The notes under the pieces were generated by a model. That model did not search any database. It had not been told where the DNA came from and was given only the letters and a program-made list of their open reading frames with translations. A stretch of DNA of 40,462 nucleotides from Scedosporium boydii (lineage: Eukaryota; Ascomycota; Sordariomycetes; Microascales; Microascaceae): contig NJFT01000301.1 of assembly GCA_002221725.1 (NCBI GenBank), positions 1-40,462 of the forward strand, written 5' to 3'. The translations under genes and the position numbers were made by a program. Below, piece by piece: positions 1 to 8,837 of the stretch. How positions within the stretch are numbered: position 1 is the first letter of the stretch; every line of letters begins with the position of its first letter.

Positions 1-123
1 TATGAAGAAGAATAGATGTGAAATGGGGAAGAAATGTAAAGTTGAAGTTGGATGGGATGAAATGGCGGTGTGGTTTTTTGGGGGGGCGGAATGGGGGGGC
101 GGGCGGAAAGTGGGGTCGTCAAC
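1..123 (-). other. Probable partial intron of the ligase gene, with G-run tract on the plus strand
   Basis: On the minus strand this stretch is C/T-rich, has no AG acceptor and no family-like coding. It reads as intron sequence interrupted by the window edge. On the plus strand it carries runs of 7, 7, 3 and 4 G between 78 and 117, a possible G-quadruplex. The open plus-strand frame here resembles nothing and is taken as chance. Confidence 0.45.
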
Positions 124-562
124 TTATCTCTGTGAAAGCAACCTCGTCGTTTTCCTTTCCGACAACCCCTTGATGGCTTGTAGCGGAGGCGTCGCGGGAA
201 TAGAGTATATTTTCGGCCCAATTGAGGTTGACGCCAGAGAACCAGCGAGGGACAGTATCAATCTCAGCGGATTCGTCGACTACATTAGAGGCGGAGCCGG
301 TGTAGATTATATTTGCCCAGTTGAACAGCTCTGCATAGAAGGCGGCGCGATGCTTGGTGGAATATTCGTAAAGATCTTGGAATGACTGCACCTGTCCGTT
401 AGCTTCGGGACCTTAATGACGTCGACGTTTGTGGGTGAAACGCCTTCGTACCTCAAGTTGGATACAATGGTTCTTGTTTGTGGTCTCCATGAAAAGGTAC
501 ATTTGAGTCGTCTTTGGATTTCTTGGCTCCCAGAGCTTGCGAGGCAGATTCTGGCCTGCCAT
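124..562 (-). CDS. Acetoacetyl-CoA synthetase-like acyl-CoA ligase, N-terminal part (gene continues past left edge)
   Basis: ANL-superfamily ligase, by family expected to activate acetoacetate or a similar acid with ATP and CoA in the cytosol. Exon 1 is 452-562 (37 codons, MAGQNLPRKLWEPRNPKTTQ start), a 60-nt intron 392-451 (GTACGA...GGACAG) follows, and exon 2 runs from 391 to about 124. The protein shows the family's N-terminal cap: LWEP..P..T.MY.FM, then YS..HRAAFYAELFNW, then VVDESAEIDTVPRWFSGVNL and NWAENIL. Only about 126 of an expected 650-700 residues are inside the window. The open frame ends TEIS-stop where the family usually reads TEIR, so I place a GT donor (GTTGAC) at 123. Positions 1-123 read on the minus strand are pyrimidine-rich, contain no AG, and fit an intron running off the edge. 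The upstream neighbour on the same strand is the SnoaL-like gene. The alternative is a truncated pseudogene. Confidence 0.75.
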
Positions 563-730
563 CTTGTCACTCAAGCCCAACTCTCAGTCCGAAAATGTCA
601 TCATTACGGCGCATAGAGTTTTAATAAATAGCTCAAAGACACGGGAATTATGGGTCATTGCTCCAATACCCAGTGGGACTCGGCGATAGAGTATCTAACC
701 GATCGGCTCTTGTAATACATTTACCCTAGG

Positions 731-772
731 TTTCGGGCGGCGGGTTTGTTCGGGCTTTCGGTAGGCCGAGCC
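731..772. promoter_or_regulatory. CGG-rich tract upstream of the ligase gene
   Basis: The plus strand has TTTCGGGCGGCGGG, then TTCGGGCTTTCGG, then GGCCGAGCC, about 170-210 bp upstream of the ligase ATG. CGG triplets recur at 734, 738, 741, 751 and 759 with imperfect spacing. It is the loosest of the CGG tracts found in the promoters of this cluster. A role as binding sites for the local Zn2Cys6 regulator is inference. Confidence 0.35.
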
Positions 773-1256
773 AGACAAGTGTGGGCCGGGGTTCTGTTGA
801 ATGCCGCCTCGGCTGTCATTGATATCACTGGCGGAACCAAAAGGCCGAGCGCTTGAAGAGTGAAAGATGCGTGCTTGCTTGGGGCTCGTAGGAATTAACG
901 CATTTGATGGAGAACGGAACGAGTAGCAGATATTATGTAACAAGCCGCCAACTAATACACTCCTTTAAAATGCTTATTACTTGGCAGATAATGGTCATCA
1001 TGCTTTGCCGGCAGCAGGCCCGGGCCGGGATTTAATCAGGCCCGCTTCAACCGCAGATGGGCACGATGGACACAGGATTATGCTTGTGATGTGATGGTTT
1101 TAAAGGATATTTGCCAAGATCGGACGTTGATGTTTTCACCGCCACGAAATGAATTTCGCAAAAGTTCTATGTAATAGCTGCTGGAGAACACGCCCTGAAA
1201 ACTCGTGACATTCGGCATGTGAGGAAAGGAAAGGCTGGATCATCGTGTCAGGAAAA

Positions 1257-1276
1257 CACACACACACACACACACA
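1257..1276. repeat. (CA)10 microsatellite
   Basis: Ten uninterrupted CA units, in non-coding DNA. Confidence 0.95.
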
Positions 1277-1658
1277 GATGGGGTGTAGATTAGCAATGTC
1301 GGCTTCTGGGAGGGCTCTCAGTCAGGAGTCATCCAGATTACCTGACTTACCATGGGATGTCGGGTCTTCCTCATAAGCGAATGGACTCAAGAAATGTGGC
1401 AAAATCGACGCAGAAACCATTGTACTTGTTCTCTAGGCGGGTTGAGAAGGACACTTTGGTCCACAAAATACACTACTTCGCTCTTCGTCATTCTAAATTG
1501 TCATTGTGGTTATGCTACTATTACTTATACCACCTTCGCAGCAATATAACGATATCTTCGCTTCAATACTGGCAAACTTTCGGGGCAAATACGGAAGAAA
1601 CCCTTTCATTTCTACCCGCTACCGGAGGTCTTCTTCCTCTATGCCGTGCGCAAGCCCT

Positions 1659-2251
1659 TTAGCCCTTTTCACATGTGGTTAGCCACCCTGACCCGGAATA
1701 AAAGACTGGAGTATAGAATAAAACAAGGAAGGCAACAACAAAATGCAAGAAGGGGGAGGCTGCCCGTACAACGTATACACGGACGAAACTCAAACGAGCT
1801 CTTCCATGATTAACGCTTGATTTTTCAAGCTGAAGGCGAGAAGCGAATGGAGTCACCGTTAATTGTCCGTTCTCCTTAACCAACTTTAAGCTTCCGCATA
1901 ACATCAGTTCCAAGCCATTTGCACTAGAGGCAAAAACATGAGACACGCGATGTTCTCGAGAGGCAACACCAACCCATGCAGCTTCGCGGCTGCTTGAGAT
2001 CTCTATACTTCCATTAGAATGATGTGAGACGGTTTGATGGCGATATGAAGAGAATGCGTGCCTGTGCTTCCCTGAAAAGTGCTCGTCGGTGTGATCAACG
2101 AAGCATCCGAGGTGAAAACCTCGCTCGCCATTCTTGACCCTGCATCCGATTGGCTGCAATCTGCCAGTTCGTAGAATTTGGCGATAACTTCCTTGACTCC
2201 GTCGGCAAGGACCGAAACTGGCCAGATGGTGTCTTGCGTAACGTAGCTCAT
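1659..2251 (-). CDS. SnoaL-like (NTF2-fold) protein with a GC-AG intron
   Basis: Exon 1 is 2062-2251 and exon 2 is 1659-2002. The 59-nt intron 2003-2061 starts GC and ends AG, with TTCTAAT as a likely branch point. The spliced product is 177 aa. The N-terminal half (KEVIAKFYELADCSQSDAG, VFTSDASL, TFQGSTEI) and the joined centre (SREAAWVGVASREHRVSHVF, LMLCGSLKLVKENGQ) fit fungal SnoaL-like proteins of about 140-150 aa, a fold used by small cyclases, isomerases and hydratases as well as non-enzymes. The join restores the family's usual 'F-G-S-x-E-I' passage, and this is why I prefer it to the unspliced frame. The last 35 residues are an unusual hydrophobic tail, so the true 3' end might involve another splice. 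It is divergently transcribed from the VOC dioxygenase-like gene across a shared 305-bp promoter. Substrate unknown. Confidence 0.68.
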
Positions 2252-2556
2252 GCTTCAAAAAGTAAAAATTTGGCGATAATTGCTATACCGTGGGAAGAAA
2301 ATTTGTGGTCGTACTTCCGCTGTTAAGTCCCGGACTAAATGCTCGGGCTAGGGTAGGCTCAACGCCCGCGGGGCTGCTGCTATATCGGCATCGATCGGCT
2401 TCGGCTTCGGGTTCATTGATAAGAGACACGGTGCTTGCAGAGCCCACCAGATGAGACATATCTATCTGGTGCCTCCTCCATACTGCCTTCCACATCGAGA
2501 AAGCCAGTATTCATCACCAGGCGAAATCTAGGATCTTTAGTATCTCCCCCTTCATC
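2252..2556. promoter_or_regulatory. Bidirectional promoter, SnoaL-like gene / VOC dioxygenase-like gene
   Basis: A 305-bp gap between two divergent start codons. It holds a CGG tract at 2385-2414 with triplets at 2386, 2396, 2402 and 2408 (the last three exactly 6 bp apart) and GCTCGGGCTAGGG at 2341. The placement suggests co-regulation of both genes by one site, probably through the Zn2Cys6 protein encoded downstream (inference). Confidence 0.5.
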
Positions 2557-3153
2557 ATGACAACACTTATCCCAACTTACGACGCGCCGAGCGCAAAGGT
2601 GCTGCCGCCTGCTACCTTGGCCCACGTCGTTCTTCGCACGGCAGATCTCGAAAAAATGACCGCCTTCTACGTTCGGTTCCTTGGTGGTACTGTCACCTAT
2701 AGGAACAAGATGATCGCCTTCATCACCTTTGATCACGAGCATCATCGTATCGCTCTCATCGGCATACCTGAAACCGCTGCCAAGGCACATAACACTTGTG
2801 GCTTGGAACACATTGCCTTCGCCTTTTCAAGCCTTACAGATCTTCTTCATGCTTACCGTCAGCGTAAGTCAAACGGCATCAACGCCGTATGGTGCGTCAA
2901 TCACGGCCCAACCACGAGCATCTATTACAAAGACCCCGACGGAAACATGTTGGAAACGCAGGTCGACAACTTCGACACGGTTGAGGAGGCTACCGCCTTC
3001 ATGAACAGCGATAAGTTTGCGGAAAATCCCATTGGCACCGATTTTGATCCCGAGGGACTCATCAAGGCCATCAATGAAGGGGTATCTGAGAAGCTTCTCA
3101 AGGTGCGCCAAGAAACCGGCCCTCGAGCACTGCCCGACTTGGCTGCCATGTAG
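2557..3153 (+). CDS. VOC-family, type I extradiol dioxygenase-like protein (biphenyl-2,3-diol dioxygenase-like)
   Basis: Single exon, 198 aa, with a good start context (TTCATCATGAC). Vicinal-oxygen-chelate fold: the first half-module begins LAHVVLRTADLEKMTAFY and the second has GLEHIAF and YYKDPDGNMLE. The three expected metal ligands are present: His23, His85 and Glu133. His116 (NHG) and Tyr123/124 lie where acid-base residues occur in catechol-cleaving members, so ring cleavage next to a hydroxyl pair is plausible. Members with this ligand set may instead be glyoxalase-like isomerases, and the substrate cannot be read from sequence. The Phe-Met-rich tail (about 140-198) with ENPIGTDFDPEGL is typical of the fungal subgroup. 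It lies beside a SnoaL-like gene (divergent) and the regulator (convergent), and in the same cluster as an FAD aromatic hydroxylase and an FAH-family enzyme. This supports a role in oxidative catabolism or tailoring of an aromatic. Confidence 0.85.
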   Translation: MTTLIPTYDAPSAKVLPPATLAHVVLRTADLEKMTAFYVRFLGGTVTYRNKMIAFITFDHEHHRIALIGIPETAAKAHNTCGLEHIAFAFSSLTDLLHAYRQRKSNGINAVWCVNHGPTTSIYYKDPDGNMLETQVDNFDTVEEATAFMNSDKFAENPIGTDFDPEGLIKAINEGVSEKLLKVRQETGPRALPDLAAM

Positions 3154-3612
3154 CATAGCGTCGCTCAGTTGGCACAGAGATTGATCATGTATCATAGCGG
3201 ATGGAAGGAGAAGAATTCAGTCTAGGATCGTGTATTACGCGTCTGAGAAAGTAGAGCAGTAAATACATTGACGAGTTATCTTAAGCACATCGACCATGCC
3301 CCTCAACCGCAACGTTTGACAACGAAGGACAGTGTTAGGAAACGTGCGGAGCATCATATGACCGGGTTAGATACTCCCCAGCAGTGCTGAACTCTTGGTA
3401 AGAAGACCGAATTTGCGACATTTGCCGATATTTGCTACGGCTTGGTGATTTCTCCTACAGTTCGTCTGAGTACGTGGTCAATCGGTGTAGATGATGTGGA
3501 ACTAAAGCTACCGGAGCTTGATGTACATGAGGGAATAGCCGCTTAATCGACTCGCAATTACCGCGCATGCACTGCCAGCTATTGCGACGCGGCATCGCAC
3601 CTATAGGATAGC
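3154..3612. other. Convergent intergenic region (3' ends of VOC gene and regulator)
   Basis: About 460 bp between two converging stop codons. I see only presumptive 3' UTR sequence and no coding signal or repeat. Confidence 0.6.
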
Positions 3613-6299
3613 TCAACCGACATCTATTGACCCATCGAACAACTCCGAAAGAACATCTAGACCCTCTCCTCCTAAGATTTCTTGTGACCTCAGCTCGCCG
3701 ACCCATATACCTGGGTCGGCAATTGTTTCGAACGATTCGGTCAGCCACGTGGTCGCCTGTGTCTCACCAATCTCTTGTAGCTCCAAGAGGTCAGCACAAT
3801 GAACATCCCTGCCATCCTCAAGGTGTATGAAAGCATTTTCGGCTTGGGTTACTGCGGATTCAGACAGATTAGAGATTGTATCCTGGTCACCTTCCCCTGA
3901 CAGGAGGGCTGAGCAAGCGTCCTCAGGCTCTGAAAGCTCGTCGGCCAACTTCTCGTCTAACGGTGTTGTGTCAGCAGGAACTTCATGCACGACAAACTTC
4001 CTCAGGTTCCATAGGGAATCTTTGTCTGGGAGACGTCCTCTGCTCATTGTCAAATCGATGGCAAATGCGAGGTGAAGATACCAGCCTGGCTGAAGGGTGA
4101 GCATTCTGATCCAACCATTGACATTGGCGGACCTAAGTTGGCAGGCGCCGTCTGCTTTTGGCTGATCCAATTCTGACGCCGTGGATTTGAGTCCGACAAT
4201 GCGCTTGATTGCGCCGTTAATCCAGTTCGTCCCCTCGTACTGGAACTCGTACGTCTCCATTGCTTTTCGCAAGACTTCGAGTCGATGCTTATTGAAGTTG
4301 GAATTATGAGAGTGCGTTGACCGAGAAGAAGACAGGATTTCAACATCAAGGATGTGCAGCAGAAGCGGCAAGGCTGTGCATGATATGGCGCTGATTGGGA
4401 GCCAGCGGGCCAGGCGCAACCGCAACAGCTTCTCCAGGCAACTTGTCGTGCCCATAGCGGCATCCAAAAGCTCTGAACCGTTGCTCTGTAGGGTCATGGC
4501 ATCGGAAAAGCTGGTGATCCGTGCATGAGACGCCGTAACCAGATGAAATAATTCGTGGTGACTCAGGACAACCTTTGACGAACTAGCGGACACACCATTG
4601 TTTAGCTGAGCTCTTCGGACCGAGAAAAAGAGTAAAGGTTGAGTGCTTACTAGTAGTACATGCGTAGTAAGGTTGTATATAGGATCACTGAATCATGATG
4701 GTCGTGGTCATCGGAAGTCGTAGAGGATGGCGTGTCGAACTTTGGAAGACGCAAGGAGGCTTTCCGTTCCCATTTGTAGAGCGAAATACGGCATTCATGA
4801 ACGCTTCCCGAGTCTTCAATCTTTGAGTCGAATTGCCTGAGCTTGTCTTCAACCGGGAAAGCAAGTTGTAGTATATCGGTGAGAACGATGCATAGCTCGA
4901 CAAGGAGATGAAAGATCTTGGCCAGCTGGACCTTAGTGCTGAGGTCGTGAACTTTGCTCCGGTGGAATTCGTCGGCAAGATCGAATAGCCCAAGGGGGGG
5001 CCTCAAGTGAGAATCAAATTGACCAGAGTCGATCTGGATGCCACGGCGGGTGACGAGACTGAAGACGCGGTCGCGCACTACGCAGCACCACCACAGCCGC
5101 TTGAGGACGGCGTGGTCATACGAAGTTCCAACATCTTCGTATCGGTGAGCGTCCGCATTTTTGGCGTGCTGTATTGCGATTGAAAGCCACGGAACGCTGG
5201 GTTTGTGAGACACATTAGAGCCAGGGAACGACCAGGACGCCAGGAGCAGTGCAGCCTGAGATTTTGCCACGTATGATACTTCTGAGTCGAAATCGAAAAG
5301 TAGCTTCGCTCGGCGATATAGGGCTGCACGTGCTTTCCGTGTACTGCTAAGTCTAAGTTTGCTCAGAGTTGACTGAGGGACATACTTTTGGAAGGTCAAT
5401 AAGGCTGACCCGATGAGGCCTCGAGGAGGGTAAGAAAGCTTACATTGCAACATGAGAAAAGAATCGCTTGAAAAACGAGCAGTGATATCTTCCTCTTGTC
5501 TGTACACTCGCGAGAGGAAGTAGAGTACGTGTCCCAAAATTCTCCCTCGTTCACTAAGGGTAGCAAAGGATGCATGTGTAGAAAATATTGTTGGATGAAC
5601 TCGTCCAGAATTGGGCGGCTTGGAACTTGCAAACAACCTTGCACGTCGAGGAACTGCAGATCTTGAGATGGTATATCTTGCAGGTTACCGATTGTAAGAA
5701 AGGAATAGTCGGTGTACGACGCGTACGCCGATGATGCCGAATGTCGAGTACGGTGAAGATCACACCAAGGATCGTCAGGGACGTCTCTAACCCGATCCAG
5801 AGAAGGATCCACAAGACCCAAGCCTCCCATCAGAAGCTTCTTCTCCGTGTTCAGGGTCTGTTGTTGCTCCAGGGGGCTGGGGCATTGCGGCGTTGGCCAG
5901 TCCGTCTCTCGATCGAGTTGGAGTTCAAGCGGGCTATGGCTTCGATCGCCAGTCTTGGAATCATGAGCTTGTGGAAGTTTCGTCACAAGCAGTGTTTGGG
6001 TTGGGTGGCCCCGACGACTGAAAATAGATCAGAGGCTGATGCCGCAAAAGTCAAGATAGCCAGCTCCATGAACGTCATAGTACTCACAGTGTTCTGTTCC
6101 GCCTTAGTCGTGGTGGCACCTCACAATCGACATGATCTAGCTGGCAGTTCATGCAAGCTCGACCATGCAGAGAAACATCACATCTGACCTTACGAGCGCG
6201 GCATCGAAGACAGGCGTGAGCAGCTCGCTTGCGAATCGGCTTCCCTCCTGATCCGAGCGACGCCGGCGCCGGCGACATGACGTCTGTGTCTGGTTCCAT
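3613..6299 (-). CDS. Zn2Cys6 fungal-specific transcription factor, probable cluster regulator
   Basis: Four exons: 6088-6299, 5444-6017, 4651-5384, 3613-4582. Introns are 70, 59 and 68 nt (GTGAGT..TTTCAG, GTAAGC..CAAAAG, GTAAGC..GCTAG). The joined frame gives 829 aa. The zinc cluster is C30-x2-C33-x6-C40-x8-C49-x2-C52-x6-C59, preceded by a basic KPIRKRAAHAC stretch. The fungal-specific TF domain follows: FIQQYFLHMHPLLPLVNEGE near 150, LFDFDSEVSYVAKSQAALLL near 295, LKRLWWCCVVRDR near 360, and LLRMYYYSSKVVLSHHEL across the last intron. This is the organisation of the cutinase-factor/AmdR-like group. The acidic, Ser/Thr-rich C-terminus could be an activation region. It is expected to act in the nucleus and bind CGG triplets. 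It shares a 737-bp divergent promoter with the FAH-family gene. CGG-phased tracts in neighbouring promoters make it the best candidate for regulating the whole cluster (inference). Confidence 0.92.
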
Positions 6300-7036
6300 G
6301 GCAGTAGAGTCTTGGAGGAAATGCGTGTCAAAAAGACAATAATATTTAATGGCAGAAGTAGCTTGACGGAGGTTCGTGTTGTACGCGGCCGAAGGGGAAT
6401 GAGACTCTTTGTTGCTGGGCGGAGTAGCCGGTGAGGTCCGTATATCTATGACAATCGATCCGCTTCGGACTTCAAGATGTTCTAGTGGAATACGATTCGC
6501 TTGTCTAGGGATTGGCCTTTTAGCGCCTCCGATCGCAGTGAAAATTGTCCCTTGCACAAAAACTCAAAGGACGGCGCGGGGGAGTCTTGCTAAAGCCCGT
6601 GCCGATCTCCAACATCAGCGGATCAAGATGCCTATCGAGTAAACAAAATGAATTTCAAAGTGCAACTCTTGAATGTAGACAGCTTTCAGAGTATGAAATC
6701 GAGCTTTCAATTCGGCGGATGGCGGCCGCTCCAATCCCCAGCTTCCACCCCGTCTACGAGCCGAACCCGAGGCCGAACCCGAACCCAGGGTCCCAGCTCG
6801 AGGCTAAGTGGGACTGGGCGGGACCTTTCTAAGTTCATGGCTCTTCCAACCCCAGAAACGCAGACAGGCATATCAAGTCCGACGCCGAACCCGAGCACTC
6901 ATCCGTGCTCATGCCTGAGAGCAAATCAGAGTCCATCGAGAGGAGTCTAGCAATATACTGCCAAATTTATCTACTGGGCCTGGTTATCGAAGATTAGTTG
7001 GCCGCCAAAGCCACTCCTTTACCGACTAATACAATC
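6300..7036. promoter_or_regulatory. Bidirectional promoter, regulator / FAH-family gene, with phased CCG tracts
   Basis: 737 bp between divergent starts. The strongest feature is 6757-6788, where CCG (CGG on the minus strand) occurs at 6761, 6767, 6773 and 6779, exactly 6 bp apart. A fifth position, 6785, reads CCA. A second pair lies at 6885 and 6891, about 150 bp before the FAH-family ATG. The short frames in this interval have no family resemblance and are attributed to the repeat. Autoregulation of the Zn2Cys6 gene through these sites is possible but inferred. Confidence 0.5.
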
Positions 7037-8088
7037 ATGGCTTCAGAATGGACTCACGCAGTTCGTCTCATTGCTGAGGAGGATGGCGAAGTTCACCTCG
7101 GACAAGTCGACCCTACTAAATGGCAAGACGTCGGCCTTTCCGTGTCACGCGGACAGAAAGTCGACGTCAATCTCATATCGGGGTCTCTCTTTAACGGAGA
7201 GATCACAGACACCGTCCTGCACGTTGCGATGGTATACCGTTCACTCCAGTAGCCGGCACTAGTTGTGGCATCACATCACTAACCACACCCAGCTTCTCTC
7301 TCCGATTGCCTCAGAAGAGGTCCCTATTATTCGAGGCATTGGCTTAAACTATTACGACCACGCAAAGGAAGCAAATTTGCCCATCCCGGACGAGCCTATG
7401 TTGTTCATCAAGCCTCGGACTGCCTTGATAGGGCCCTCACCTTCCTTAATCAAGATACCACCGTTCGTACAAGACGGCACAAGCGATTACGAAGCCGAGC
7501 TTGCTGTAGTTCTCTCTGAATCGGGACGGGACATCCCGGAGGCATCTGCTTTGGATTATGTTCTCGGTTATGTGTGCAGCAACGACGTTAGTGCACGTCA
7601 ACAGCAGTTTAAAGACAGCCAAGTGTCATTCTCCAAGGGTAAGAACGGAGCGTTGAGCCTCGTTTCACGACATTATCCTATGGAGATGACTAACTGTAAA
7701 CCCACAATCGAACAGGGTTAGATAGCTCCTGTCCCTTGGGACCTGTTCTTATCTCCAAACAGGCGATGACAAACCCCGACAGCCTCCGCGTCAGGGCTTT
7801 TTATAATGGCGAGGTGGTTCAGGACTTTAACACAAGGTATGAGTAAAACCCGTCGACCGTCTTTCTCCTTTTGACTGACATGCCAGGGACATGATTTTCT
7901 CGATTCCCGAAATAATATCGTATTTGTCGCGAGGAACCACCTTAGAACGGGGTACCATCATTCTGACAGGTACGGGACCCGGAATTGGATTCACGCGATC
8001 CCCGAGGATTTCCTTGAATCATGGCGATGAAATAATTGTGGAAATAGAAGGAATTGGTACGCTCATCAACGAAGTGAAATACGAGTAG
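7037..8088 (+). CDS. Fumarylacetoacetate hydrolase (FAH)-family enzyme
   Basis: Four exons: 7037-7231, 7293-7638, 7716-7836, 7887-8088. Introns are 61, 77 and 50 nt, all GT-AG. The product is 287 aa, the normal size for the FAHD1/fumarylpyruvate-hydrolase/HpcE-type branch and much shorter than true tyrosine-pathway FAH. The N-terminal module ends near residue 70. The catalytic fold then begins with [18 protein letters not shown]. Metal ligands are Glu132 and Glu134 ([11 protein letters not shown]) and Asp163 (CSNDVSAR). [15 protein letters not shown] and [11 protein letters not shown] are standard motifs, and the C-terminus has [10 protein letters not shown] and [18 protein letters not shown]. 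The family hydrolyses C-C bonds of acylpyruvates or decarboxylates/isomerises 2-oxo diacids, typically the step after aromatic ring cleavage. That matches the nearby VOC and FAD enzymes. Substrate not determined. Confidence 0.9.
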
Positions 8089-8707
8089 TAACGTAGAAGA
8101 AGAAGAAGACTGTATCACTGGCTGAATACCAAGAGTTCCTCCTTGCAAACAACTTAAGAGTCCCAAGTGCGGTGTAAAATTAACAGCGAGTCCAACTTCC
8201 TCGCCCGGTCCAACCCCCATCTCTTAGTTGACCAAGGGTATTAATCTGCTTAAGATCTAATTAGATGAAAGATGCCCTAATTCTTGCATGTATCATGTTG
8301 CCCGGTAACATTTAATACTTGGACGTACTCGGTTCATTCAGGCCGGGTCCTAGAATGTTGTTTCTTCTTTCTGTACTCGAGTTTCGGTCATTTTCTACAA
8401 GATATGCTAGAGAGAGAGAGAGAGAGAGTCCATATACCGGGGGACATTCTCACAAGAAAGACAATTTAAGCAAATACGCCCGACCTAGATGTCCGAGTTC
8501 TCACTTGCAAATGTCATTACGAAGCTTCTTCCTGCGGCAATTCTACCTCTCGCTCTCGTAGTCACAAGTAGTAGGTTAAGTCAACTGGATCATGCCAACA
8601 GCAATGGAACAAAGTATACCTAGTAGTTTGGATAATGTCGGAATGCTAATCCATACAGGCACCGCGTTGATGAAGAGTAGGTCCAAAATCAGTGAGAGGC
8701 CAAGTTA
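8089..8707. other. Intergenic region downstream of FAH-family gene, up to the pogo element
   Basis: 3' UTR and spacer with an (AG)10 microsatellite at 8409-8428. No coding signal seen. Confidence 0.6.
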
Positions 8708-8760
8708 AGTCGGAGGACCCCCTCTTGGGACACCCCCGCATTTGGGACACCTGAAAATCC
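8708..8760 (+). repeat. Left terminal inverted repeat of pogo-type element
   Basis: Matches the reverse complement of 10493-10545 at about 50 of 53 positions, with the outer 29 bp identical. It contains two copies of TTGGGACACC, which may be transposase-binding repeats. Confidence 0.93.
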
Positions 8761-8837
8761 CTCACCGCCCTTCCAACCATTACAACTAAAACTTTCATTC
8801 CTTACCCATTTCAACCCACATCTTCTCCAAACTTAGA

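Larger units (their letters stand above)
563..1658. other. Intergenic region between ligase and SnoaL-like gene
   Basis: About 1.1 kb with no convincing gene. It should hold the ligase promoter (the start is at 562, read leftward) and the 3' end of the SnoaL-like gene. It contains a CGG-rich tract at 731-772 and a (CA)10 microsatellite at 1257-1276. A 101-codon plus-strand frame (1357-1662) has no recognisable family and overlaps the 3' end of the SnoaL gene, so it is not called. Confidence 0.6.

Noticed and set aside
1357..1662. 101-codon plus-strand frame as a small gene
   Set aside because: No family resemblance, no convincing promoter, and it overlaps the 3' end of the SnoaL-like gene.
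1659..2258. A single 199-codon minus-strand frame
   Set aside because: Its C-terminal half is real but its N-terminal half is the wrong frame. The correct N-terminus is in another frame and is joined through the GC-AG intron.
4050..4463. Alternative frames inside the regulator
   Set aside because: Shadows of the Zn2Cys6 gene, whose four-exon frame closes cleanly.
7037..8088. Calling the FAH-family gene true fumarylacetoacetase of tyrosine catabolism
   Set aside because: At 287 aa with a short N-terminal module it belongs to the smaller FAHD1/fumarylpyruvate-hydrolase-like branch. True fungal FAH is about 420 aa or longer.
8409..8428. (AG)10 tract as a regulatory site
   Set aside because: Simple microsatellite in a 3' flank with nothing to tie it to regulation.
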